Shown here: one piece after another, positions 28,601 to 40,374 of the stretch
How positions within the stretch are numbered: position 1 is the stretch's first letter
Layout: each line of letters begins with the position of its first letter
Assembly (NCBI GenBank): GCA_013397075.1
Contig: VWZS01007432.1
Location: 1,783,565 to 1,847,564 of the forward strand
Direction of reading: 5' to 3'
DNA from: Rhabdornis inornatus
Lineage: Eukaryota > Chordata > Aves > Passeriformes > Rhabdornithidae
DNA length: 64,000 bases
Position numbers and translations under genes: made by a program
The notes under the pieces: model-generated
The model's database searches: none
Seen by the model: only the letters and a program-made list of their open reading frames with translations
What the model was told of the DNA's origin: nothing

Positions 28601-29951
28601 AGGAGACAATCCAACAGCAAGTCCCAGCAAATGCAGTAAGAACCTCTCTGTTCCTGTGCAGAATTTTTACAGGGGAAGACAATATTCTGTTATACTATTT
28701 GACACAAATTATTTTTCCTTTTTTCGGTCAAATGTAAATCTTTTGTCTATGTCTATGCACTTTTAAAGAAAGAGGCCACCTTGAAGAGCAGAGTCACCAG
28801 ACAAGAAAGCATAACAATCTCTGTGCCTGGAAAGTGCTGTCCTTGGCACACAGGAGCTGTTTCTCCATGACCAGCAGCCTGAAATGCTTTTCAGAGCTCC
28901 CAGTCTGGCTATCACCATTTCTCAGTTTGGGCACTATGTCCTCCATAGTCACTGCTCATACCACAAAATGTTGTGTAGAGCAAGGTATTTCTAGAGGTCA
29001 TTAATTCACAGTTATTTGACAGAATGCTCATCTTGTGTTGCTGTTGCAGTGAGGACTAAAAGGTCAGTGGTTATTCCATTTCATGGTATTTGTCTGGATC
29101 TAGATTGGAAGTCTGAAAGATAATTTAAATTAATATATATGTATTTATTAGACCCTTCCTATGTCACATAGATGCCTAGTGTATGTGATTCAATTTAATA
29201 AAAGATACTGCTACTCTTCATAAATCTTACTTCAGAAATGTCATGACTAAGTAGAATTAGTACTTTATATAAACTCATCTTAATTCTGTACTTGATAGAA
29301 CCAAATTAAATGATACTGAAAAAAAAAAACCTCTAGAAAAATACACTAGAAGAGGTTATATTATGTTCAGAAGAATGTCTTTTTTCTAATCAGTGAAACA
29401 AACAAAGTCATCTCCTGGCTTTTCATGCAAAAAAATCTTTTTTCCTCAGTCAGAATATTTTAAGGGTGGGCTCTCCTTTTCTAAAACCACCATGTTCCCC
29501 CAGCAATTACACTAAGATGATTGCTGCCAGCATAGTTGGAAAGACTCACTGTGCAGGGAAATCTGGCTTAACTCTGATGGGCTAAGTTTAGACTCTCCCT
29601 TTCTTTGCATTTTCTACTGCCAGTTTTGGGGCTTCCCCATGCAGCTTGATACCTTCTGGGAGCCTTGCTTTTTTGGTTTCTAATTCTCTCAGTGCTTGGT
29701 GAGGCTGGATTTTTTGTGCCAGCCACATGGAAAATGCTATGTGGACAAACATCTAAAAGACAGGCTTTTAGAGCCACCAACCACCCTGTTGCAGATTTAG
29801 CTCTAGGTGATTAGCCCTTGCCCTATATATGTAAATTATTTTGTATCCCATACACATTAGGACCTAGTCTGAAAACAGTATCTCATACTTGCTAAATGTT
29901 CTGTGCTACGCTTGCTTTGTATGTTTCCAAAAGGAGGTTTCTAGAGTTGTT

Positions 29952-29985
29952 TGTATGTATGTATGTATGTATGTATGTATGTATG

Positions 29986-30023
<38 letters not shown>

Positions 30024-30075
30024 ATCTATCTCTCTCTCTATCGAGATATCCATCTATCTGTCCATCTATCTATTT
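29952..30075. repeat. Compound (TATG)n(TATC)n microsatellite
   Basis: About nine TATG-type units pass directly into about ten TATC units, then into degenerate TCTC/TATC sequence. The open frame across it (repeating MYVC and IYLS residues) is an artefact of the repeat. Confidence 0.97.
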
Positions 30076-31427
30076 ACCTCAAACATTTGTGGGCTAACAT
30101 AAAAAGTGAGTACAAGAAAAAAGTTTCTGCTGACAAACAGATGATCCATCTTGAAGCTGCCCGTATCTCATTAGTAGTCAAGAAATCTTGTCATTTCCAA
30201 ATGGTGATGTGAAATCACTCTGAAACACAACAAATAGAACCTCAGCAATTCTTCTGGGATGACACATTAGTTATCTTTTAATCAGTTATTTTTTCCAAAT
30301 TAAAAGTAAAGGAAGGATATGGATCTATACTAAGCAGGTATGACATGTGAGGATGTGTGTGAGTGTGAATGTAAGGAGTAGACTCCAGCAGCCATGTCCT
30401 TCTCTGGCAGGCACTGGGATACTGAGCATTGCTGTGTCAGATCCCGCTGTCTAGATGTCCAGTTCAGTACTGTATTGAACAGTGGAAGAGCAGAGCAGAG
30501 GATTCCCAGTCGCAGGACTGCTGCTCCTCTCTGGGAGGGCTCCTATCCCACCATGCAGGTCCATGGATATTCTGCCTGGCTTGAATTTGTATTTCAGTTG
30601 TCACTTGAGAAGGTTGCAGCTGAATTACTCTGTTATCTCCCCACAAAAAGGAATCCAAGAAGAGGACAGCTTGTCCTCTTGTGAGTCCTTCTGTGTTTGG
30701 ATACATACCTTAACCTCCTCCTGCCCCTGTGAAAGAGGGGTAATTATATCTCTCTTCTCTTGCCCTCTCCAGCTGAAAGATGTGTCTTCTTAAGGCAAGG
30801 ACTGCCTATTGCAGAAACAGATTTGTGTCTAACACCAATTTTGTCCAGGTATCACTCAGATATTTGTAATTCGATAATTCAGGCAAAGTGGCACTGGCCC
30901 ATTCATAGGCTCTGCACAGAACATCCAGGTAATATTTATGATTTAACCAAACCACCTCAGGAAGCAAGATCACCAATTTCGTCAGCAGAATATACAGAAA
31001 CGCATCCACAGACACTCTGGCATGCTCAGGTACAGGAGCTTACCCATTCAGTGGACCCTTTAGAAAGTGTCATTTTACATGTTCCTACAGCAAAGGACAG
31101 GTATGCAGAGTGATTTACAAAAGAATATGGACATGACCACTGCCTTTGGGGATTTGTTAGCTGGGTTAAAAATGATGTAAGATAATAGAGGAAAAGATGA
31201 CTTCAATCAAATGGCAGTGCAGATTTATTTTTATAGAGGTGCTCTTCAACATAGTACAATTATGTCCGACCACTGAGATGATTTAAGTTAATTAAAATAG
31301 TGACCCAGCAAAAAGTCCACTGAAAAGGTCTGATTCTGCATGGTAGTGGATTTTTAATATTCTTGAATATAATAGAAGAAATGACAGAGTATTTGTGAAA
31401 TGGGGTCCACAGCAAAGTCAAACACAG

Positions 31428-31490
31428 TCACAAAATCACAGAATAACTTAGACTGATAGGACCCTACCTAGAGTGCATCCATTCTGAAAT
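31428..31490 (-). mobile_element. Degenerate CR1-like tail
   Basis: CACAAAATCACAGAATAACT then GACTGATAGGACCCTACCTA resembles the antisense CR1 tail (ATCACAGAATCA...TTGGAAGGGACC). It is weak and short. Confidence 0.4.
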
Positions 31491-32009
31491 GATTCACTCA
31501 AGGAAAGCTCAAGCCTCTAAAATCTATGCACATGAAAATCTCAGTGGCTATGGTAGCCACCTCCTCTGCTCTTGTATCTCAATTAACATAGCATGAAGTC
31601 CACTTGAAAGCAAATGTACTTTAAAAATGTAGTTGTTAGTACTGTCTTCTGTTTTCTTCTCAGGTTCAGGGTGGAGGTTTCATTTTTGCTTGTTTCTTCC
31701 TTCTGTTTTTTATTATGTGGCAAGCATCTTTTCCACTTCTTAAATCCAAGTGGACAATGTTTCCCTTGCTGAGCACCACACAGGTACCTCAGAAACCTTT
31801 AACAGGCTATATTGTAGTGCAAGAATACTACCAAGAGAAACCTAAAAAAGAGATTAAAATATCTGCCCACATAGTTATAGATTCCCTTCCCTTTTTCCTA
31901 AATATTAGACTTCTTTTTCTCTGTGCAATGCCCTTTAAAAGGGAGAATGTAATGCATTATTTATCCTATATAAGAACTGCTGTTAACAGGTTGAGGCAGT
32001 TGAATTATT

Positions 32010-32050
32010 AGAATAGAATAGAATAGAATAGAATAGAATAGAATAGAATA
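32010..32050. repeat. (GAATA)n pentanucleotide repeat
   Basis: Eight perfect GAATA units. The motif resembles an expanded antisense CR1 tail, but no CR1 body follows on the right, so I call only the simple repeat. Confidence 0.95.
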
Positions 32051-33799
32051 TATAACATATCTGTTTCCTCACAGGCCCATTTAATTTAAGGACATTGGTA
32101 TCCTTTAGAACTCACTTTCTCTGGGATGCCTTCAGGATTCCATGCTTTCTGGTAAGGCGTGCAAAGAACTTTTTAAAACCTTAGTACACTGCAAGATGCC
32201 TCCAGCTGAGCTTTCACATACTATGACATACCAAACCTCTTGTCATCGTTGGAAAGAAAAGGCACCAAACATTCAGCAGGGAATCATTGAGTGCCACAGT
32301 GGGACATCAGCAGGTCCAGAAGAGAACACAAGCAGGAGACAATCTCTCTGCTCCAGCTCTTGCTTCCCACATGCTACTTTGATAGTATTAGCAGCAGCAT
32401 TGTGGAAACACAGCCTTCTGTGACACACACAGGCTCCTCTCAAAGGCACAGTGCATATGGGAACTACCCCCTTGTGCTCCTCAAGCCATGCTCTCGTGCA
32501 CTCTTTAAATGAGTGCTCAGCACCATGTTCTGATTTAACTTTAACAAAAACAAGTAGTGGTGATTTGAGACCAAAATTCAATTTCACCATTTTCTGTCAG
32601 AATGGGATACAGTTTGCTTCTTAGGGCTGAGCTGGTAAGAAATATTTGTTATGGCAAATATAGTTTTACAGTGGAGAGCCCAAACATTTCATATTTCTCT
32701 GGGCACTGCTAAACATCCTTTCAAAGATTACAGCAAACTCACTAACCTCACAGAAACTGTCCCAGAAAACTTCACCCAGGCACATGTTGCCAAAAGACAG
32801 TCAAAAACAAAACAGAATTATGCTCACTGGAACAGAAATGCTGACTATTGTTTAAGGTTGCCAGGACTTAACTGAATAAATTAGGGGGTAAATTAAGTAA
32901 AAAATCCCTGTAAATCCTCGGAAGACTCATTACAGAAATCACTGTGGAAAGTAATGCCAAGCCTTTAGAAAATAACCATGACATTCAAAAAATGTTTGAA
33001 AAAATGTGAAAAAGAGAGAGAGAGTAAGTATCTCTTTTTAATAGACATGCTTTCAAAAGCATATAAAGAGTGACAGCAAGAAGCTGCAATAAGGCTAGTG
33101 TGAAATATTTCTGGCTCATGTACAGCCCATTCTAAAAGAAGATTTGACAAACCCACATGAGCAACAGAGAACAATCCTGTTGACAGAGCAATTCTAAACT
33201 GATGGCCAAGATCCTGGCACCTCCAGCCATAAAAGCTTAGTGGGATCCTGGAGATAAAAAATGCCAAATAAGAGAAGAATCTGTAAATAAACCATTATGT
33301 CATATCACTACACATGCTCAACTTTGAGATCTGCAATTTTCTCTGTGTAATTGAAAATAGATACCACAGACAGCCTAGGAAGAAGCTGCTGTAATCACCC
33401 CTGCTCTAGCTATAGTTAAACTAAACAGACCTATATGGACAAAACAAACTTGAATAAGACTATTTTAATTAGACTGTAGTAGAAAGTAAGGGATTTAAGG
33501 AGGAAAAGTGAAGTGAATGAATAGTGTAAAGAGAACATTAGTGAACATGACCATCAGCAGGCTCCATCAGACTTGACCAGAAAGTCCTGCCAGTAACAGA
33601 TATTTAGCCAGTACCAAGTTCATTGTTCAGGAACACTTCTGAGCATAGGTGCTACAAAGGAACCTCACAACCATGGATGAGTATATCTATTTTTTTCTTT
33701 TTTGACAGAAGGCTACACAGAAATCAATCAGTTAGTAGTACTTTGTCAGTGAGTAGGAGATGTAGGACAAAGGCTGATCCACTACTCAGTGGAGTGGGC

Positions 33800-35250
33800 C
33801 CCTGAGGAGAGTGCAAGCCAAGGATTATATCAAGAAGGCCAAGCACTTCTTGCCTCAGATTTCACTAAACAGGTGAATGGTGAGCAGATGGTTATAAACT
33901 AATACCATCAAGAGAGGAGCACCCTGTGAGCATTAGCAAGCAGTATTTGTCCATATTGATTGCTTTCTAATTAGCTGTCCCTCATCTCAGAACATTTAAT
34001 GGAGTCAGGGTATAGCTGGTTGTCCTCACAGCCACAAGTGCTGAAAACTTGTGGAGAGCTCTAATTAAGAAGACTTGAAAAGACAGATGTATTGCCTTTG
34101 TCTAAAAAAAGAAAAAAAAAAGTAAAACAAAGGAATTGTAGGACCAATCATCTTAACTTCAGTAAATAAAAAAAATATGGGAAAAACCCCCATTTGTAAA
34201 CTCATAACTAAGAACAAGGACATGAGTAAAAGTCAACCAGGATCTGTCAAGAACAAATCACATTAAACCAATCTAATTTCCTTCTTCGGCCACCCAGGGC
34301 CTCAGAGGCAGAGCAGAAGCAGTTTATACCATATATCTTGGACTTAAAGGGGGCTTTTGACGTTGCTTTATATGACATTCTCATAAGAAAAATAAGAACA
34401 TGCCACCTGGGTACAGACCATCTAGAAATCATACTTGGAGGGTAATTATCAAAATGGAAAGGTGTGCTGACTAGGTTTCTTGTGATCTGTGCTGGAGCTG
34501 GTACCCGTCAGCATTATACTCTTGACTTGACCAAGAGACTAATCTGTGATCATTGCATTTGTGAATTATATTATGTTGGGAAGGACTATGAGGAAGCCGG
34601 AGGAAGCTGGGGTCAAAATTGTACATGCTTATGCATAAGTGATCCAAAAAAGAAGAAAAAAGAGTTAGAGCAAATAAAGAGGAGGCAAATTAGAAAGGCA
34701 AAGATCTGTACGTGGGAACGATCATCTGCACAAATGCAAGATGGGAAACATCTGGTGTGAGAACAGCTGCACAGAAGACGGCTGCAAATTGAGTAAGAGT
34801 CAAAAGTGTCCTGCTGCTGTGAAATAAGGAGTGCTGGCAGCAATAAACAGGACAGCAGCATACAAGGTGTACGAAGGGCTCCTTCTGCTCTGCCCCAAGG
34901 AGGCAAGACCTCAGCTGGAGGGAGCACCCTGTCACATCTCCAGCACTGCAACACCAACCAGCCAGCTGGGAGAGCAGAGGCAGGGAGCAGAGCTCTTGGG
35001 GGTGCTGGGCAAGAACTGATGATGCAACACATCTGGGAAGTCTTTACATATTTCAAGGCTGCTGCTAGAAGGAGGGATTAACCTGCTCTTGGCAGCTCTA
35101 GAAAAAGAAGCAGTGTGTTTGCACTCAGAAAAACAGTTTCAGGTTAATATTAGAGAAATACATACCAGTTGGGGTCCTGAGGTACTGGACTAGACCCTGG
35201 AACCTCCTCTACTGAAGATCCTTAAGGACAGGAAGAATAAAAGCTGTTGT
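33800..35250 (+). mobile_element. Old CR1/L3-type LINE remnant (reverse transcriptase region and 3' end)
   Basis: A heavily decayed non-LTR retrotransposon. Near 34338 the + strand reads LDLKGAFDVALYDILIRK, which fits reverse transcriptase motif A and its downstream block in CR1/L2-type ORF2 (F-D-x-V-x-H-D-I-L). Upstream, AACAAATCACATTAAACCAA matches the block preceding it in the family. Downstream, around 34830-34930, a frame with AAINRTAAYK and then ARPQLEGAP corresponds to the family's 'CIKR..AxxSRE...RPHLEY' region. Stops and frameshifts break every frame. The ends are estimates. It is older and more diverged than the other CR1 pieces here. Confidence 0.7.
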
Positions 35251-35410
35251 GAGGAACGTCTGTTTTATTAGCTTATGTCAGGGTTGACAGAGTATAGACC
35301 CTCCTGAGTTTCCTGCTCTTCTGCCTTAGTACTTCTGCTTTTACAAAGTGGTTTCAATGGCCTTTAGTTCTGACATGTAGCACTGGGTACAGAAAGTTAG
35401 AGGGACAGAG

Positions 35411-35431
35411 AAATTAAATTAAATTAAATTA
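35411..35431. repeat. (AAATT)n short repeat
   Basis: Four AAATT units. Confidence 0.9.
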
Positions 35432-38202
35432 GTCCCTACTTTTATAAACCAAGAAGGGCAAAGTTAATTACACTGAAAATGCAAATAAAGAATCTGCTCC
35501 AGATTCTGTGAGTGAGAAAGCTCCCCCTGACTTCTATTGCCCTTGGATCAAACCCAAAAAGAAGAGCTTGCATTATTTTCCTTGCGAATTGTTAATATGT
35601 GTGTTGAATAAAATACAAAATTACAAAATAAATAAACTTGTCTGTTAAACTCTTCATCCAACACTACTCAAGGTGCTGTTGTCTGAGTTTTAGTTTTCCA
35701 GTTTACTCATCCAGTCTAGATGTATCTATTGTCTTTTGCCATAAAAAATGACTCAATCTGTCATTAGCTTACTGGACTTGTTGAAAAACATAGGTTTGTA
35801 AAAAAAGATTTTGTTCTGCTGTGGTTCATTTATTTTTCCCATTGACCTATGTTGTATTATGTCATATAATCAATCTGGTGTCTTGTGTAAGTGCATGAAG
35901 AATTTGTGTTGTTCAACAACAGTGTGCAGTACTTTTTTCCATCATTGGTGGTGCAAGATCTAGGAAATTACTGGCTAAACACTGTATGTTCTGCAGTTTA
36001 ATATTTCAAGTTAAATTACAGTTCTAATAGCTGACATTCAGTAGCAGCCTTATTCATCTTGCTGCTGACATGAGTCATTTCATTGACGTGTGCAGCAGCA
36101 GAATTCCCATCTAGTTACTCCAACAAATAGATGTCTTGCAAATAGCTATGGTATAGTTGAATCTTTAACCCTGTGCTCACAGCTGAATAATTGAATATGT
36201 ATTTAGCCTACGTGATTCTCATCTGCTTGTGGCTCTAGGCTGAAAATATTCTGCTGAATCTGTGCAAGCTCGAATCTGCTAAAGTACAGCAATTGTGGAA
36301 CTTGTAAGAATTTCCACATCAAACCATACTAAGTTTAGTGCTCAGTTAGAAGTCTAAAACTTAGTCAGAAATGACATCTAAATGAGGGGTAAAATATAGG
36401 CTACTCCATGACTCCAACGACAGATAAAGGCTCCTCTCTGCTGGAAGATATGCACTAAGCAATCAGTGGTCCAATATCTGTCTGAGCAGCAGCTGCCTGC
36501 ATTGCTGGCTATTAGAGCACTTTTAAAGTACAGCTCTCCATTAGAATGCAAATGAACTCAAGAAAACGGCAGTAACTCAGACTGGCAAAACACAGATTCC
36601 TCTGATGGCCTGGCAGATTGCTAGAAGTGGTCTTGAGCACCTTCACCAAAGAAAAAAGGCTTAATTTTAATTAACACTGGCAGTTATTAGATCAGAGGGT
36701 TATCAGATCAGGTAGTTATTAGTGCATGTTTCCCCATGGAAATATCCTTCTATGTTTTGAGTATAAAGTCAGAACTGTCATCTTTGACACCAAGGCAGGC
36801 ATTTCTAACAGAAATGGGTGAATCCACGGGTTGCAATAAAAGCCAAAGCAGTGTCTTTTTCACCAAAATAAAAATCTTAACAGAATTATTCTAGTCTCTA
36901 TGACAGAAAACTTTGGAAATCAGACAATAATTTTACTTCTGAAACTTAGAAACTAAGTGTATACAGTGCCAAATAACTAGATAATCGGGATATTCACTGG
37001 AAAAAGAAAAATCTAGCCCCAAATTTGGTTCAAATCCCAAATCTGCTACTACTTATGTCTTCATTTCATGAACATTTCTGGAAAGACTTGTCTCCTTTTT
37101 GTTGCAGACCAAGAATATTTTTGAAATCTCAGAAAATTCTGTAAAATGAGATTATTGCTCTCCATTAAGGTATCACAGCAATCATTACTTAAAAATTTTT
37201 AGCTGCCTAACAAAGACTTGATTAGAACTGATTCCAAGTGATGACATGCTAATGGAAAGCTTTGTGTACAGCAGACATTATTTGAGCAGAGAGGTTCCCC
37301 TCCTTCCCCCATCAGCAGTTTCTGATAGAATCCACTGATCCTGGGACCTTGGCAAACTGTTCAGGAGCACAAGCGAAATTTTAGAACATCCTCTAGTTAA
37401 AAAAATACTAATCCCCCAAAACCTTAATTCTTAGCAGGACAACTTAACTTGCTAATTTCTGAGACCTTCTTATTTTAGAGCTGCATCAAAACAGGAGAGG
37501 AATCTCTTAGGAGAGTCAGTGTGATTTCCATTTGATATTATCCCATGCCTTGAGAAAATCCCATCACTGCTATAGCTCTCAAATGGATAAGTAAAGATAT
37601 TTTCCTTTATTGTTGATTGTAGTCAGGGGGAGAATGGGAATGAGGAAGAGAGAAAGGAAGATAACTACATGATTTTCTTTCAATTTTATAAAATTGATCA
37701 AGGGAAGCAATGTGTGAAAATTTACAAAGGAGTCACAGAAACAGTGGCCATAAAAAATGTCTTACCACGTACTCTGGAGACATGGGCGATGTATTGAGCT
37801 TAAACACAAAATATAAGCAACTGTCACTTAATCTCTCAGTAAATCTACTGAACTGTAGGTCACAGCTGCTATGTTCCTTCACAGGAATAAGTTTCTTCTT
37901 GTTAATAAGCCTTTCTACGTGTACTTCATGTAGACCAGAATTTCCCTGGGTCTGATTTTACATTGTTTACCCTCATCCTGATGAAAAGCAAACTATCTAT
38001 ATACGCAGCTTCTATTACATCTTATATTTCCAATATTTCAATTTATAGATTAGAAATAGAATTTTTTAAAAAGAAGAAGAAAGAAATCCTGCAAGTCAAC
38101 AGGAAAACATTTTAAAACAAGAGTCCCAGATTTGAATTCAGCTGGCAAGTGAAGAGGAGAGGAGTGAATATCAACATGTGAGGATCACACTAGGAACTAG
38201 AA

Positions 38203-38401
38203 CAGTGATTCCATAACTGTTTTGGACTGCTATCAACCCTCAGAATTTCTTAGGGACCACCAGGCATCGTTATCATCAACCTTTTAATTGAAAACACTAT
38301 TTAAAATAGTGTTTAATATGGCTCTGTGGATTAGCTGTGAACCCTTTACCATGGCCTCCTGGACCACCAGTGTTCTGCGGACCACGGTTTGGGAAGCACT
38401 G
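38203..38401. mobile_element. Short hAT-type DNA transposon (MITE-like)
   Basis: A 199-base element with imperfect terminal inverted repeats. The left end is CAGTGATTCCATAACTG; the right end read in reverse complement is CAGTGCTTCCCAAACCG, a 13/17 match and close to the Charlie/hAT consensus CAGNGNTTCYCAAAC. It is flanked by an 8-base target-site duplication with 6/8 identity: AACTAGAA at 38195-38202 and AACCAGAC at 38402-38409. Eight-base duplications are the hAT signature. There is no transposase coding, so it is non-autonomous and old. Confidence 0.72.
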
Positions 38402-38977
38402 AACCAGACTGCACACATCGTAGACCCCAACAAAACACTGCTGTGTCTGAAAGCAGAGGCAGTCCTGCAACTGCACCATCGACTCTAATAATGCACATGT
38501 CAGTTCAACCTTCTTGGTAGCTGAAGAACACAGAACCCTTTTGTTTTGCCCTTACCCAAAGTTTCTTTTTTATTGCTTTGGAGAAGCAAGAGAATGGTGC
38601 CAAACCTCAGTTTCTCATTGTTTCTTGTAGGATCTTCCTCATACCTGGCAATGATGTAATCTTTCAGGAAGCTATCTATTAAAATAAGAAATATAAATCC
38701 CCCCCATACACAAATACCCCCGTGGAGCTATCATTCCAGAATAGTTATGAGATCTATGAATCCAAAAATTAAAAAATTAAAACCAGCTTCTAAACTGGTT
38801 TTTTTTCCCTCCTCTGGAAAATTTGCTCATTTTTTCCTTCCCGAATCCACTAATGATGCTAGAGCTCTGTGTGTGGTCATTAAAGCATTTCAGCAACTTT
38901 CTGCAAATTCTTTACAGTTATTCTTTGGCTGCAGCACTACAGGATTGTCTGTTTATTACCAGAGAAACACACAGAGG

Positions 38978-39031
38978 GAAGCACTGAGAAGGGAACTTGT
39001 GGGGAAAGCACTGAGAAGGCAACTTGTGGGG
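38978..39031. repeat. 27-base tandem duplication
   Basis: Two adjacent copies, 38978-39004 and 39005-39031, of a unit containing AGCACTGAGAAGGGAACTTG. They differ at two bases. Two copies only, with no spacers, so this is not a CRISPR. Confidence 0.93.
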
Positions 39032-39249
39032 AACTGTTATAAATAAGAGCAGCAAAACACCACGATCCAGCCCTGAGTGAAGTCAGTGACAGAGTGTGGT
39101 CTCACTGGAGAGCAGGGATGGGCTGTATCTTCCTCTCCCATCATTCTACCTCCTTGCACCTGCCAGGCATCTCAGCCAATCGGTATAGAAAGGGGTCTTA
39201 TTCACCTCTCCTCATATTATCAACAGCTATTACATGGAAGCATCACAGA

Positions 39250-39325
39250 AAAAAACCCCAAAAAACAACAACAAAACAACAACAACAACAACAACAAAAA
39301 ACCACACAAAAAAACCCCCAAACCC
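39250..39325. repeat. A/C-rich low-complexity tract with (CAA)n core
   Basis: Runs of A and C around seven to eight CAA units; the + strand is almost pure A/C. Its character is like the complement of the T/G tract at 9587-9715. Confidence 0.93.
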
Positions 39326-40102
39326 CAGAACTCCTTTTATAAAACAACTTTTTAAAAAATAATGTGCTTCCATGACAGTTTCTCACCTACTCTGGAGAGA
39401 AAATAGTGCTGTCACAGCGCTTCTATGCCCTTTGTATGCTCAATGTGGTAATGCAGAGGTTTGAGTCAGAGTGGGAGTGGAAAAGGGTCACTTCAGCAAA
39501 ACTAATGCACAGAAGTCTGCAAGGGAAAGGGCTAACCTCTGCCTTGAAAGAAAATGAAACCTACCCATTTCTTGTCTCTGTAGGTCTCTTGCAATACTTT
39601 TCACTCAGCATCACTACTGGATGCTACCGGAGCGTTTATAAAGTTACATTAATAATCAGCCCCAATTGTGTCCTAGGGTTTTTTTTGTTGTTGTCAGAAC
39701 AGCTCTCTTTTTCCATGCAGTGCCAATGCTTAGAGGTAGCCATTAACTCACTTTTTATTCATCTGAAACAGATAAAGTTCAGCTTGCAAACCTGACTAGA
39801 CAGTGTGAAAACAAACCTTGTGGAGTCCCCTCGCCACTGTCCAGATTCATTGCCAAGTTCCCCTCTGGTGAAGGGCTTTACGTGGGACTATCACATGGCT
39901 GCATACCTGGGGTAATATGCCCGAGCTGAGCCAAGCGTTTTAAATATGTGTGGAATTCTGTAAGATGAGAAATCCGCACTGAGGAGTAATGCTCTCCTCA
40001 CACTGCTGCCTGACCCCCTTGCTGTAGATAATGTGTGTGCTTTCTTTAGTGAGTACGTGCTGCCTTTCTGCCAACCCATCAGCTTTTGGCTTCTCTCCAC
40101 AG

Positions 40103-40374
40103 GAAGCAGGGAAGCTGCGTTCACCTATGCCATTACTGCTGCCGGGGTTGCACACGCTGTCACGGCCGCCTGCAGCCAGGGCAACCTCAGCAATTGTGGC
40201 TGTGACCGAGAGAAACAGGGCTACTACAACCAGGAGGAGGGCTGGAAGTGGGGAGGCTGCTCTGCGGATATCAGATACGGCATTGAGTTCTCCCGGAGGT
40301 TTGTTGATGCCCGAGAAATCAAAAAGAATGCACGGAGGCTGATGAACTTGCACAACAATGAGGCTGGAAGAAAG
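40103..40374 (+). CDS. WNT7B: WNT7B coding exon 3 (residues 100-190)
   Basis: Third coding exon, 272 bases: the last two bases of Gly100 plus 90 codons, from SREAAFTYAI to NNEAGRK. The acceptor is CTTCTCTCCACAG|GA and the donor AAAG|GTATTC. It encodes the helical part of the Wnt N-terminal domain, with the conserved GCSADIRYGIEFSRRFVDAR block and the Asn127 sequon (NLS). GNLSNCGCDREKQGYYNQ matches WNT7B rather than WNT7A (SDCGCDKEKQGQYHR, from memory). The reading frame stays open 429 bases past the donor, to a stop at 40801-40803. That extension has no Wnt similarity, and exon 4 joins cleanly in frame at AAG|GTT, so the exon end is secure. The donor is weaker than average because GTATTC departs from GTRAGT. 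Confidence 0.97.

Larger units (their letters stand above)
13400..40102 (+). other. WNT7B: WNT7B intron 2 (26.7 kb)
   Basis: Bounded by GTAAGG at the donor and CTCTCCACAG at the acceptor. Besides the repeats listed separately, it holds an A/T-only-looking stretch near 16852-16928 and long segments in which I see no gene, among them 13400-17540, 17600-29950 (one weak CR1-like piece near 22.6 kb), 35260-38200 and 38410-39240. Large introns of developmental Wnt genes often carry enhancers, but without a cross-species alignment I cannot point to one. The segment at 35.9-36.9 kb is free of obvious repeats and contains an octamer ATGCAAAT at 36546-36553, which alone is weak evidence. Confidence 0.85.

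Noticed and set aside
29889..30212. 107-codon frame with repeating tyrosine/isoleucine-rich units
   Set aside because: A translation of the TATG/TATC microsatellite.
32010..32050. CR1 tail
   Set aside because: The GAATA units recall the CR1 octamer, but no CR1 body adjoins them on the expected side.
34464..35081. Overlapping open frames on both strands
   Set aside because: They lie in the decayed CR1/L3 remnant; the reading frames are broken pieces of a LINE and its antisense.
38978..39031. Possible CRISPR-like direct repeats
   Set aside because: Two adjacent copies without spacers in vertebrate DNA.
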